Shown: positions 21,792-33,712 of the stretch, piece after piece
How the letters are laid out: every line of letters begins with the position of its first letter
Numbering within the stretch: the first letter of the stretch is position 1
Assembly (NCBI GenBank): GCA_021432635.1
Contig: MU270035.1
Coordinates: forward strand, 310,001 to 374,000
Length of the DNA stretch: 64,000 nt
Direction: 5' to 3'
Origin: Thozetella sp. PMI_491
Lineage: Eukaryota > Ascomycota > Sordariomycetes > Chaetosphaeriales > Chaetosphaeriaceae
Translations under genes and position numbers: made by a program
Notes under the pieces: model-generated
Told to the model about the DNA's origin: nothing
The model's input: only the letters and a program-made list of their open reading frames with translations
Databases searched by the model: none

Positions 21792-24700
21792 ATGGCGACC
21801 GCAGACAAGTATGAGGAGGTGTTCGAGGAGGGGGACGTCCCCAAGGAGGCCCAGACCATCCACCGCATCCGGGCCAACTCGACAATTATGCAATTGAACA
21901 AGATCCTCGGTGAGTCAAGCTCCAAGGAGCTCCGGAGAGCTTCGCCCTCTCCTGCCAGAGCCTCAATTGCGCCCGGCGACTCCTAAAAGCATCGCTAACC
22001 ACCGCCGTCTGCTGCGTCTAGTCGCCAACCGAGGTGAAATTCGTAAGTTGTCGTGTTCTCCCTTATCCGGAAGCCTCGGGCTGACTTGATCCTAGCGATC
22101 CGAGTATGTTGACAGAGAGTGTCTCCCTTTCGCAAAGATAGCTTGCTCACATGAATGCCTCGCGCCCAACAGATTTTCAGAACCGTGAGTTGCCCTCTGC
22201 CCTACTGACCGCCTCTTGCAGCGCCCGCCTGCTGCCTTCCCTCCCCCGCCCTCCTCCAGGATTCTTGTCTAACCTAGCTGCGCAGGCGCACGAGCTGTCG
22301 CTTCACACCATTGCTGTCTTCAGGTAAGCCTGCAGCGACCCCCTCGAGATGCTGCCGTTGCTAATTGCGCAGTTATGAGGACCGTCTCTCTATGCACAGG
22401 CAGAGTATGCCCAATCCCCCTGATCTCTCCAACTTCGGCCCAGTTTGTAGCTAACTGGGACAATCAGAGGCCGACGAGGCCTACGTCATTGGCAAGCGTG
22501 GGCAGTATACCCCTGTCGGAGCTTATCTTGCCGGTGATGAGATCATCAAGATCGCCGTCGAGCACGGCGCCCAGATGATCCACCCAGGTACGAACACCGC
22601 CCATCTCGAATGCTACGGTTCACAGCTCGACGCAGTATTGATACTCTTCCAGGATATGGCTTCTTGTCCGAGAATGCCGGGTTCGCTCGCAATGTCGAAA
22701 AGGCTGGCCTCATCGTAAGCCACCCAATCTCCCATCCTATACCGACCAGATTAGCTGACAGTAGGCCCAATACAGTTCATTGGTCCTTCCCCCGACGTGA
22801 TTGATGCGCTCGGCGACAAGGTCTCGGCCCGAAAGCTGGCCATTGCTGCTAAGGTCCCCGTCGTCCCCGGTACCGAGGGTGCTGTCGAGAGGTATGAGGA
22901 GGTTAAGAAGTTCACCGACGAGTATGGATTCCCCATCATCATCAAGGCGGCCTATGGCGGCGGTGGCCGTGGTATGCGTGTCGTCCGCGATCAGGAGAGC
23001 TTGAAAGAGGCTTTCGAGCGCGCCACGTCTGAGGCTAAGACAGCCTTTGGCAACGGCACCGTCTTTGTCGAGCGCTTCCTCGACAAGCCCAAGCACATCG
23101 AGGTCCAGCTTCTCGGAGACAACCACGGAAACATTGTGCACCTGTACGAGCGTGACTGCTCCGTGCAGCGCCGCCACCAGAAGGTGGTGGAGATCGCCCC
23201 CGCCAAGGACCTGCCGCAGGATGTGCGGGATGCCATCCTCAACGACGCCGTCAAGCTAGCTAGGTCGGTGAACTACCGCAACGCCGGTACCGCCGAGTTC
23301 CTGGTCGACCAGCAGAACCGGTACTACTTCATCGAGATCAACCCTCGTATCCAGGTTCGTCCCCCATCTTCTGCACTGCCGTCTCCCACAACACCGCCAC
23401 CGAGTCCCCACTCCCCATACATTTCAACTCTGCCTATACACACTTCCTTTCTTCCAAACACTAACACCTGGACAGGTCGAGCACACCATCACCGGTAAGC
23501 CTGTCACCTCTACAAACACTTGATATGCCTTCTTACTGACCACCTTGGGCATTTAGAGGAGATCACGGGGATCGACATCGTCGCCGCCCAGATACAGATT
23601 GCAGCCGGAGCCACCCTTGCCCAGCTCGGCCTGACCCAGGACCGCATCTCCACTCGCGGGTGAGTATCACGATGGCCTCACCATGACATTATTGCTAATA
23701 CACTCGGTTTCAAGATTCGCTATTCAATGCAGAATTACCACAGAGGACCCAGCCAAAGGTTTCCAGCCGGACACTGGCAAGATTGAGGTGTACCGCTCTG
23801 CTGGTGGCAACGGAGTGCGTCTTGATGGCGGAAACGGTTTCGCCGGAGCGGTTATCACGCGTATGTACTCCCTTTACCTAGGACCCACATTTCCCTATAC
23901 CCTGTCCCACTTATATCACCAGTGGCCCCATTTTGGTCCCCGATACAGTCTTGACTATCACAGCTCCTTGGATAGCCCTGCTGACCTTTTCTGAAGCCTT
24001 CTACGATTCTATGCTTGTCAAAGTCTCATGCCATGGAAGCACGTATGAGATCGCTCGCCGCAAGGTTCTCCGGGCGTTGGTTGAGTTCCGAATCCGTGGC
24101 GTCAAGACCAATATCCCTTTCCTTGCTTCGCTCCTGACGCACCCGACCTTCATGGACGGAACGTGCTGGACGACCTTCATCGATGACACTCCTGAGCTTT
24201 TCGATCTCGTAGGCAGCCAGAACCGCGCCCAGAAGTTGCTGCAGTACCTCGGAGACCTTGCCGTCAACGGAAGCAGCATCAAGGGTCAGATTGGCGAGCC
24301 CAAGTTCAAGGGTGACATCATCCTGCCCAGCCTCCTAGATGAGGCTGGCAACAAGCTGGATGTGTCCCAGCCTTGTACCAAGGGCTGGAGGCAGATCATC
24401 CTGGAGCAAGGCCCCAAGGCCTTCGCCAAGGCTGTGCGCAACTACAAGGGGACTCTCCTCATGGACACCACCTGGCGTGATGCCCACCAGTCGCTGCTGG
24501 CCACCCGCGTCCGCACCGTTGATCTGCTGAACATCGCCAAGGAGACGAGCCATGCGCTTTCCAACCTGTACAGTCTTGAGTGCTGGGGAGGCGCAACCTT
24601 TGATGTGGCCTTCCGCTTCCTCTACGAGGACCCCTGGGATCGCCTCCGCAAGATGCGCAAGGCGATCCCCAACATTCCCTTCCAGATGCTCCTGCGCGGC

Positions 24701-26364
24701 GCCAACGGTGTCGCCTATGCTTCGCTTCCCGACAACGCGATTGACCACTTCGTCGACCAGGCCAAGAAGGCAGGTGTCGATATTTTCCGCGTCTTCGATG
24801 CCCTAAACGACATCAACCAGCTCGAGGTCGGCATCCGCGCTGTCCAGAAGGCCGGTGGCGTCGCCGAAGGCACCATCTGCTACAGCGGTGACATGCTGAA
24901 CCCCAAGAAGAAGTACAACCTCCAGTACTACCTCAACTTGGTCGAGCAGCTGGTGAAGCTGGACATCGATGTCCTCGGCATCAAGGACATGGCCGGTGTT
25001 CTGAAGCCCCATGCCGCCACCATCCTCATCGGCACCATCCGCGAGAAGTACCCCGACCTGCCCATCCACGTCCACACCCACGACTCTGCCGGTACTGGTG
25101 TTGCCTCCATGGTTGCCTGCGCCATGGCCGGCGCCGATGCCGTGGATGCCGCCACGGACAGCCTGTCCGGTATGACTTCTCAACCCAGCATCAATGCCAT
25201 TCTCGCCTCGTTGGACGGCACCGACAAGGACCCTGGCCTCAACCCCCACCACGTCCGTGCCCTGGATACCTACTGGTCGCAGCTTCGTCTCCTGTACTCG
25301 CCGTTCGAGGCCCACCTTGCTGGCCCCGACCCAGAGGTGTACGAGCACGAGATTCCCGGTGGCCAGCTCACCAACATGATGTTCCAGGCCTCCCAGCTCG
25401 GCCTGGGATCGCAGTGGCTTGAGACCAAGAAGGCCTATGAGCATGCCAACGACCTCCTCGGAGACATCGTCAAGGTCACCCCGACGTCCAAGGTGGTCGG
25501 TGACCTTGCCCAGTTCATGGTGTCCAACAAGCTCTCTGCTGAGGACGTTAAGGCACGTGCTGGGGAGCTTGACTTCCCCGGCTCTGTGCTTGAGTTCCTC
25601 GAGGGCATGATGGGCCAGCCCTATGGTGGGTTCCCCGAGCCGCTCCGCACCGATGCTCTCCGTGGCCGAAGGAAGCTTGACAAGCGGCCTGGCCTCTCCC
25701 TCGATCCTGTCGACTTCGCCAAGGTCCGGAAGGAACTTGGACGCAAGTTTGGAGGAGCCGTCACCGAGACCGACCTCGCCAGCTACATCATGTACCCCAA
25801 GGTTTTCGAGGATTACAAGAAGTTCGTGAGCAAGTACGGAGACTTGTCGGTGCTGCCGACTCGGTACTTCCTGTCCAAGCCTGAGATTGGTGAGGAGTTC
25901 CACGTCGAGCTGGAGAAGGGCAAGGTCCTGATCCTGAAGCTGCTGGCGGTTGGGCCGCTCTCCGAGAACACCGGCCAGCGCGAGGTGTTCTACGAGATGA
26001 ACGGTGAGGTCCGCCAGGTCACCATTGACGACAAGCAAGCCTCGGTTGAGAACGTGAGCCGGCCAAAGGCCGACCCGGGCGATTCCAGCCAAGTCGGTGC
26101 CCCCATGGCTGGTGTCCTTGTGGAACTTCGCGTCCACGATGGTACCGAGGTGAAGAAGGGCGATCCTCTCGCTGTCCTGAGCGCCATGAAGATGGTATGT
26201 ACACCCGGCCCCCGCATGTGCTCTCCTTCCAGCTTTCTAACACTTTTTGCTTCTAGGAAATGGTTATTTCTGCTCCCCACAACGGTGTGGTCTCGTCGCT
26301 TCTGGTGCGCGAGGGCGACTCCGTCGATGGCTCCGATCTTGTGTGTCGCATCACCAAGCATTAA
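21792..26364 (+). CDS. pyc: Pyruvate carboxylase
   Basis: Fourteen exons give 1,187 residues: 21792-21909, 22022-22042, 22096-22103, 22173-22184, 22286-22323, 22373-22404, 22468-22587, 22653-22714, 22776-23354, 23476-23494, 23557-23659, 23715-23860, 23997-26194 and 26257-26364. It converts pyruvate, bicarbonate and ATP to oxaloacetate and is cytosolic in many fungi; no targeting peptide is seen. Biotin carboxylase domain: VANRGEI, then [14 protein letters not shown] (about 194-207) and the [15 protein letters not shown] region. Carboxyltransferase domain: [10 protein letters not shown] at 576-585. The biotin motif AMKM ends exon 13 (Lys about 1151) and continues as EM in exon 14. Eleven of the 13 introns lie in the first third of the coding sequence, with several microexons. 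Confidence 0.97.
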
Positions 26365-26895
26365 GCTCGTGCACGTCAATCCTTTTTCTTTCCACTACTG
26401 GTTAGCTAGGTGTTAGACCCTGTTACGGGATGTCCTTCGGTTGGGGGTGGCGGTTGGTCCCTTGAGCCTCGCGGTCGAGTGGGATTGGCCGGTTCGGCGG
26501 CATACAGTTTTGCGGGCTCACGGAGAAATACGTATTGCGATGGAATAGCCTGTTGTTTTACCAAATTTTGTAGTGTCTTTTACGAAGACATGTTAAAATT
26601 GACATTGATTCCCTATGAGACCCCCGGTGCTATCGAGTTGTGTGGCAAACCACCAGTCTGCCCCTATTCCTATCCCTATTCCACTTATGTGCAGGGAACA
26701 CCAGATCACCGCAGCCCATTATGTCCCCAGGTGTGAATATATCTACAAGAATTGGTCCGTTGTGGGCTATGATAACCAGATTCTCGCCGAGGTTGTACAT
26801 TGTCCTCTCAGCTTCAGCCTCCAGTCGTCCTTACAGCCCTTATCTAGAGTATAAGCCCCCACGAATCCCATGCGTGATCCCCCAACAATCTGTGC
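26365..26895. other. Spacer between pyc and the convergent secreted-protein gene
   Basis: 530 bp of presumed 3' untranslated sequences of two converging genes. Nothing else is recognised. Confidence 0.5.
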
Positions 26896-27414
26896 TCAAG
26901 CTTGTATAGCTGACATAGAGAAGTTCGTAGTTCCATTATATGCCTCGTGCGCAAATAGCGTGCCGGGAAACATGGTAACGATATCTGAGCTGTTGATGGC
27001 TCGTGTTGCCGTGACATTGGATCCGTCAGCCATATTCATCACAATGAACTGCGCCGATCCGTCGTCCGCCTGATTCCATTGAAAGAACACTGTCGAGTTG
27101 GCTCCGCACTGGGTCATGGACACGGTCACCATCGTTTCGTCTGGGGTCGTTGTGAGCCTCTCGCAGGCCGCAGGCTGAGTGTCCAGCGCGTAGGCAACTG
27201 TGAAGCGGTACCTTGGCAGTAGGCCGAGAATGTGAGCTAAGGAATCTTATCCTGAAGTAATACGGCGAAGGGGGAGGGTGCCATACTCTGCCCGGTTGCT
27301 AAGTTCCAAGGCTCCGGCCTGCAGGTTGGTAATGTTGAAGTCCGGCAGGCTTGTAGATTGGCCGAGTACAGCCGTCGCGCTTACTACGAGCGCATATAGG
27401 GGCATGAGAGTCAT
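26896..27414 (-). CDS. Small secreted protein of unknown function, 147 residues
   Basis: Two minus-strand exons, 27287-27414 and 26896-27211, are joined across a 75-nt intron (GTATGG donor, CCAAG acceptor) and stay in frame. The N-terminus MTLMPLYALVVSATAVLG is a classical signal peptide with probable cleavage before QSTS. The mature part has two cysteines (in QPAACERL and MTQCGANST), so one disulfide is possible. It has several N-glycosylation sequons (NIT, NST, NVT, NSS, NGT, NFS). No catalytic motif or known family is recognised. A small, glycosylated, extracellular product suggests a cell-surface or effector-like role, but that is inference. A second Met three codons downstream could also start the protein. 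Confidence 0.65.
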
Positions 27415-28142
27415 GTTGAGCTGTGTTGTGTGCTGGCTCCGATCCCAGTAGACGCCTATTTCCGTGATCCCTCCGTCAATCTCGACAAGTGCGATGCTAA
27501 CGCTTCCGGTAGCCGATCGAGATTGGCTCCCTTATGTACTGGAGCTGCGTGTACTTGGGCTTGATAGCCGCCTTCGAACATGAAACTCAGGAGCGCGACA
27601 CCTCTGTGAACATAGTAGTTGTCGATCAACCTACTCTCTTTTGTTCTTTGGATCACGTACGCTCTGCCTGTAGGAATGAAAACACTTTCGAAGCCACAGG
27701 AAACAGAGTTGAGGTCTCCTAAACGAAGAGCTCCATCGTTCGCCATCCCATCGTTTCCAGTTTCAGCCAGTATCAAGTGTGTGGGCTGACGTCAATTCAG
27801 GCCATCGTCCGATATAATGGCCGGGGATTCGCGTTTCACGATGGTGGACATGACAGCAGTTCCTATGGCAGAGCACCGGCGACGCGAAGGTTGCCGTCGC
27901 TGGGCTGGGATTTGTTATCTCGTAAAGATGGAATAGGTAATTATAGGATAGCTGCATGGCATGCTTCTCGAGGTCCAATATGTGTGGATGCCTTTTCCAA
28001 CTTAGTCTTGGGTCTGGCTAGAGATTTGCCCTATCAACTACAAGCTTCTTCACTAGCCTCCTAACTACACTTCAGGCCACCCACCCTTTGACTTCGGTAG
28101 AATAGAACTCAAAATGGCGTGGCGTAACTAAACTAGCTAGAG
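27415..28142. other. Intergenic region left of the repeat array
   Basis: Nothing recognised except short frames without domains. Confidence 0.45.
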
Positions 28143-28535
28143 TATATCTAACCCTCTCGACCGGCGTGGCGATACTTCACTGCAATATCTAACCCTCTTG
28201 ACCCGGCAATATCTAACCCCTCTCCCCCACCCACCCACCCAAAGGAAGGGGCGGGGAGGGGCGGCGGCGGCGACTCTTCACTGCAATATCTAACCCTCTC
28301 GGCCCCTCGACCCGTTAAAAGCCACCCACCCAAAGGGAGGGTGGGGTCGGGCCACCGACCCGCAAGCCACTTCACTGCAATATCTAACCCTCTCGACCCG
28401 CTAAAAGCCACTCACCCAAAATATAGGGTGGCCGGCATTTCCCTTCACTGTAATATCTAACCCTCTCGACCCCTTAAAAGCCACCCACCTAAAGAGATAA
28501 ATATCGGGTCGAGAGGGTTAGATATTGCAGTGAAG
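28143..28535. repeat. Array of about 30-bp direct repeats closed by one inverted copy
   Basis: A 30-bp unit starting CTTCACTGCAATATCTAACC and ending in TCTCGACCC occurs at 28175-28204, 28276-28305, 28370-28399 and 28443-28472. Partial copies lie at about 28143-28162 and 28207-28222. The last three full copies are followed by a second conserved block, TAAAAGCCACCCACC plus AAAG. At 28506-28535 the unit appears in reverse complement. Copies 28443-28472 and 28506-28535 form a 30-bp inverted pair with one mismatch around 33 nt. Spacing of the full copies is irregular (about 73-101 bp). Confidence 0.9.
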
Positions 28536-30373
28536 AGGCTTGTGGCCCATCTGGGGCACTATGGGTGTCGGGAATGTATGTATAATACCGAGTATGCACG
28601 ACGCAAATTTCCTCCTTACCGAATTATTGACACCTAGTGCTCGCGGGGATGTTGGAGTCTTTTATAGCACCTTCTTTGCAGATCAGCTGAGGTTATCGAC
28701 CCTAAAATCGATATGCCCAGGCCACCAGAGATATTAGGCCAAAATTTCAAGAATTCTGCAATAGCTGTATCCTTAGGTCAAATCAGCGAGGTACTAGTCG
28801 TCGGCGATACACGTGTGAGCCACTCCTCCGCATCATGTGAAAGTAAAACGTTACATTAGAGGACGATATAGAGACCCTAGGAGCTTCCATTTTTTTATCA
28901 GCTTACCAGCCGACCAAGGTCAATGTGCACGATCAGGCAGGAGTAACGAGAGAAATCAAGAAGTAGTGGGAATGGAGCCTTGGCTTAATCGCTCAAGCTT
29001 ATACTAAGAGAGAATCAATGGTCTATCGAGGCCTATAAAACTCATGTCGTAAATCATATCTCTATCTATCTGTCGCCTTGACCGTTTGATCCGGTAAGCT
29101 GTGGATAGCAGGATCAAGACGCTGGATCAAAATCGCAGCTAAACGTCGACCGCTGCCGGCTGCGGCAAACGCGACCAGGCACGTAGCCCTGCTGGCCTGC
29201 AGGTCAATGAGAAAGACATGTGGACAAATAAAAAACAAATACCAGTAAAATTATGCCTTGCTGCTTGCGTTGTCCGTGAGGTCGACTGTCCGCGCTGGTG
29301 CAAAAACTAGGCGTCCTTGGTGTGGATGCCAATCATCTAGAGCGAGATGGACCTCGGCGGTGCACGGGACCCGCGGACAGCAACCCATGCGCCTTAGCGC
29401 TCCATCTGAGTTCAGCACAGTGTCTTTGGACTATTATGCTGGTTCCAGGCTTGTCTGCTCGACAGTGCCTCCAGCGCTTCGAGAGATCCCTACAAGGCCC
29501 TCGACAACCCTCAAGCCGGGGCGAGAAATAGCCATTCTAACCAACAGATATTTCAACCGGTGCTTCCTGAAGCGGCATCTCTCGCCGAAGGCATCAGCAG
29601 GGATCTGTACGACTTTGCCGAGTACGAAGCAAAGTTGCCCACGACGCCCGCACTCCGAGAAACCCTCCGCGACGTGGAGAGTAATTAGTGTTATGGGCTT
29701 CTACTATCATTATTCGACCAGCTTAGCTCGTCTAGGATCAGCAATGAGCAGCAATTTAGGCCTCCGATATCGGACCAAATACCACGTCTACTGCGCCATG
29801 CAAAGATTCGCCGGGCAGCTACAGCCGTTGATGAGGTGGCCGAAGGCATGATTCTCACCGCTTGAACTGCTAGACTTCAGCAGGTGCCTAAAGGGGTATC
29901 GACTGCAGGCTCATGGACTGCCGAGGAACAGGCCCATGCATTAGGTACTTGTTGAAAAAGGTAGCCTCAAGAATAAAGTGGCACCAAGGAGATTGTAGGA
30001 GATTGTAGAGAGACCAGAGCAGCCTGATCGATCGAGAAACTCAGTCATGTCAGAGCTGCCGATGACGGACGGCTAACGCATGAAATAGGGAATAGTGACT
30101 ACTTGGTAGCAGGTTCGTATGGGATTATCATTCTTTTCCTCCATCAACTACTACACGAGTCCAGATCAGTATAGACTTAAACTTTTAGCGCTCAAACACG
30201 ACTCCTGTAAAATACCCGTAGTGTTTTCATCTCCAATAAACATAAAACTTCCTCCGGTCGTTAATATTAAAATGTTCTTGGTCAACGTAGAATGGCTCCA
30301 AAAATAAATCCCTCCACAATTCAACTATCGAAGTGGTTTTTGCCGAACTCAGTCTGAGCAGAATGGCATTTCC
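28536..30373. other. Intergenic region with faint coding relics
   Basis: No intact gene. Around 29130-29220 one frame reads DRCRLRQTR and a neighbouring frame ACRSMRKTCGQ, reminiscent of a broken Zn2Cys6 cluster. A plus-strand open stretch from about 29409 to 29685, with no Met, ends in SLAEGISRDLYDFAEYEAK and a stop, and looks codon-biased. From about 29900 to 30330 the sequence is A+T-rich. Confidence 0.35.
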
Positions 30374-32208
30374 TCATACTAAGGAGATACTCCTAGTAAG
30401 ACCCATTTCGGCCTGCTGTTGCAAGCCTGAGCTGAAGCGGCTCCTGCTCCGGATTTTCTCGCCCCATATGATGAAGCAGAAAGGAACTGCGCAGAGTGCG
30501 GCAGCGATGAAGGCCAGCAAGGTGCATGACCAGGCAATACCCAATGCTTCCAACATGTTGGTCACAGCTAATGGGATTAGTGCTCCGGCAAAGCTCCTCG
30601 TGGCGCCACATGCCGCCAGTGCCGAGGCCGAGTAGACGCCGTACGCATCTGCGACGTAGTTGATCAAGGCCATGAAAATCAGTTGGTTGGCGAGGCCATA
30701 CGGAACTGTAGCCAAGAGCGGGACGATCCAGTGGATCTCAGCCTTGGCCGACCAGCCCAACCAGAGCAGCGAGATCATGAAGCAGGGCCCACCAATGCAT
30801 GCAAGCGGGAGGCGGAGATACTCGGGGCGCTTTCTGGGGTGCTTAGCGGCCAGGCGAGGGGCGAGTCTGTTGTCGAACCAGACTTGTATGCAACAGCCAA
30901 TAATGGTGCCGAGAGCAACTGGAGCCCCGCGTTAGCGCGACTACGGATGGGGCCATAATGGGGGAGGAACCCACTCATGAGAAAGCAAACCCCCGAGATA
31001 CCGGGGCTAAAGTGATAGATATTTTGGAAAATCCGGGTAGATATCACGAGGAGCCTAGTGGGGTGTGGGGTTAATCAGAGAGGACCATACGATCGAGCAG
31101 GCTCCCTTACATGTAAAAGCTCGCATAGACGAACGCCATGTAGATGCATGTTGAAGTTAGAAGCATCTCGTTGCAGAGAAGCCGGACTGGCCGAGTCAAA
31201 GTGGTTCCCTAATTTTGACTGCATCAGCCTCTCATCTATCCAAATGCCAACACGGGGGCGGTAGATGACACACCAAGGTGCTCAGCAGACTCCCACGTTC
31301 TAGGTCGTAAGGAGATATGTACGCCTCGCTGTTGTTGGCTTTGTTGAGCTTCTTCGCCTTTGTGCGCAAGAGCTTCGCGGCAAGAGTCTCCGGTAGCCAT
31401 ATGAGGAAACCGGCCGAGAGGGCGGCGAATATGAGGGCAACCCTGCGAGATAGTCAGTTGTTTGGAAGCGATAGCCGAGTAGCTAACTTGCACGGAGCTC
31501 ACCAAAATGCCCAGTGCCAGTCGATACGTCCGAGAAAGCCTCCCACGATGGGGGCGGTTAATGGGCCGATAAAGGTAGCTGCAGACCACGACATCATGGC
31601 AATTCCTCGGACCTTGCTGTCCACGAAGACGTCGGCGATGCAGCCGCCCATGACGCTCAGCGGAGGGGCTCCGAAGGTGCCAGATAGAAAACGAAATATC
31701 AGGAAAGCAGGCCAGTTTGGCGCCAGCGGGCTCGCCACGGTCCAGATTGTGAAGCCGGAGAAGCCCACGAGGAGCACCGGCTTTCTGCCATAGGCTTCAC
31801 TTAGGGGAGCGAAGATCAGAGGACCACAAACAAATCCCATGAGATAGACCGAGGCGGGGAGGACGGTCTGCGGGCCATCAGGCACATGGAATGTCTCTTG
31901 CAGGTACGGCATGAGGTTGGAGGTCAGAGCAGAGCCTAGGCTGCTGTTTATAGAGATTACAGTCGCTGTGACTACAACCATGGCCTTCTTCCACTGCGGC
32001 AGTGTCAGTCGGAGGTGGTGTCCCGGGGGGAAGCCCGGTGAGGCGGCGCCGGTCGGCCACGACGTACCCTCTTCCAGTTATGCGGGTTGACAGGATCATT
32101 TTCCTCAAAGGATACAAGAATATAGTCAAGAGAGCCCCGATCGTTGTCGGTGCTAACGCTGCTTGGCGCCTGGCTCACAGCCTCTTGTACAGAAGACTCC
32201 TTCATCAT
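30374..32208 (-). CDS. MFS transporter (DHA1-like drug/polyamine antiporter family)
   Basis: Six minus-strand exons (32068-32208, 31503-31993, 31274-31442, 31111-31208, 30975-31054, 30374-30918) give 507 residues, all introns GT..AG and in frame. The N-terminal cytosolic tail ends in NDPVNPHNW, typical of fungal DHA1 transporters. Motif A is GPLIFAPLSEAYGRKP (about 104-119), in the loop after the second helix. The remaining helices include LSGTFGAPPLSVMGGCIADV, and later NYVADAYGVYSASALAACGA followed by the FAGALIPL segment near helix 11. It is a 12-helix proton antiporter of the plasma membrane by family; substrate is unknown. Two adjacent ATGs exist at the start; I chose the first. An open frame continues upstream without a convincing start. 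Confidence 0.88.
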
Positions 32209-33712
32209 GACGAAGTTACAAGAACAGATGGGGACAGGAAAAGTGTTCAACGGCGCAAAAGGGTGAGGAATGGGGCCCGGGGCCTGCCTATTATGGGTTC
32301 CAAAGCTGGGCAAGCGTTCCAGCAAGGTCGCCGTCTGGTGGATCCCTCCTTCCGATGACGGCCACGGATCCCCGACGCCGTTGCCGAAGACGAGGTGGGC
32401 CAAACGCCGGCTTGGGTCCGAGTGGACAAGCTCCCCTTCGACCGGGCCAACTTGTGGGTGTCGGTCACGCCTCATCCGTGGTTCCGCCCCCCCCGTTGGG
32501 CTCCGAACGGATGCCACGTAGGATCGGCTATGGAGTTCGAGGCAGGCCGAGACCGTACGTGAGGTGCATCCTCCTTCCTGCCGGGGACAGGGCCGCCAGC
32601 AAACTCTTCATACGGTAGAACCACATCGAGACGAGAAGAGGAGCTTGGCGGCCCCTGCGGCATCCCTCAGTGGCCAGGGAAATGGGACGGGGGCTTATTT
32701 GGGGGAAGGGGGGCGGCCGTTGTGGGCCTTCACCCGGACCGGCGCTCGAGTTTTGACCTGGATGGCATCCTGGGGACCGACGAACTATGGGCTGGGAGCC
32801 CCACTGCTGGGACCATCTCGCCGAAGCCGCAAGGTGAGCTGGGTGAAGATTGGATCTAGCGAGTCACGAGTTCAACGACGGGGCAAGGGTGGAGGCGGCC
32901 GGTCTGGTTGCGGGCCCTGCAAGCCACGCCCGCTACCCCAACCAGCCCAGAGTACGTACCTGGGGATGCACTCAATCGACGATGCAGATTTTTCCTAATT
33001 TTTTTTTCCTGATTGAAGCGCATGAGATGGGAAGGGAGCGAGATTGGTGGAAATGCTCATGCAGCATTGCTATTGCGCAACATTGCCAGACCGAGCCGCG
33101 CTAAGGGAAATATCTCGGACACAACCAAACAGTGCTGACATAATCAAAGGTGGCCTCGGTGGAAAAGGGGCAATGTTTACATTGGGCCAGCCGGTCTGCC
33201 TTGTTCGACTCTAGAATTCTGGGTCTGGCGACAAAGATGGACGGGGCCGGGAGGCGAATCTATTTTTTTTATTCAACTATAGTAGCCTAGAATGTGCAGG
33301 GCTGTGTTCCAGGGCATTCTGTCCGACCACATAGATCCTAGGCTCATTGTACAATGCTAGGAGCCAGCTCTTAAAAGGCTGTTCGGTGTGCAAGAACATA
33401 TATAGGTGTTATGGTGGCTAATACGCACACTAACTAATGAACCGATGCTAGTCTTGTGTAGTCGTCTTAACCCCTCGACCTTGTTTAGTTGTCACCCGCG
33501 TGATCTATTGAAGCTCAGTCACTTTGGCAAGGTCCAAGATATCTAGCTGCCAGTCTGGAATTTATGAGATTTTATATATTTTCAAGATTTTATGAAAGAA
33601 CATTGTATATGTATATACAGAAATAAAGTCTAATCAGTAGTAGCAGGTCGAAGAGATAACCCCCAGCAAGCCGTAAAAGAGACCAGCCGCACACGCGTGA
33701 GGACTCTCCCAA
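32209..33712. other. 1.5 kb intergenic region
   Basis: Promoter side of both the MFS gene (minus) and the gene at 33713 (plus). The right half (33.1-33.65 kb) is A+T-rich. No further gene is recognised. Confidence 0.45.

Noticed and set aside
24335-26137. Long minus-strand open frames opposite pyruvate carboxylase (up to 444 codons)
   Set aside because: Antisense shadows caused by GC-rich third positions of the pyc coding strand; no domains.
28143-28535. CRISPR array or telomeric repeat
   Set aside because: Eukaryotic context, irregular spacing and an inverted copy argue against CRISPR; GGGTTA occurs once per unit and not in tandem, so it is not a telomere.
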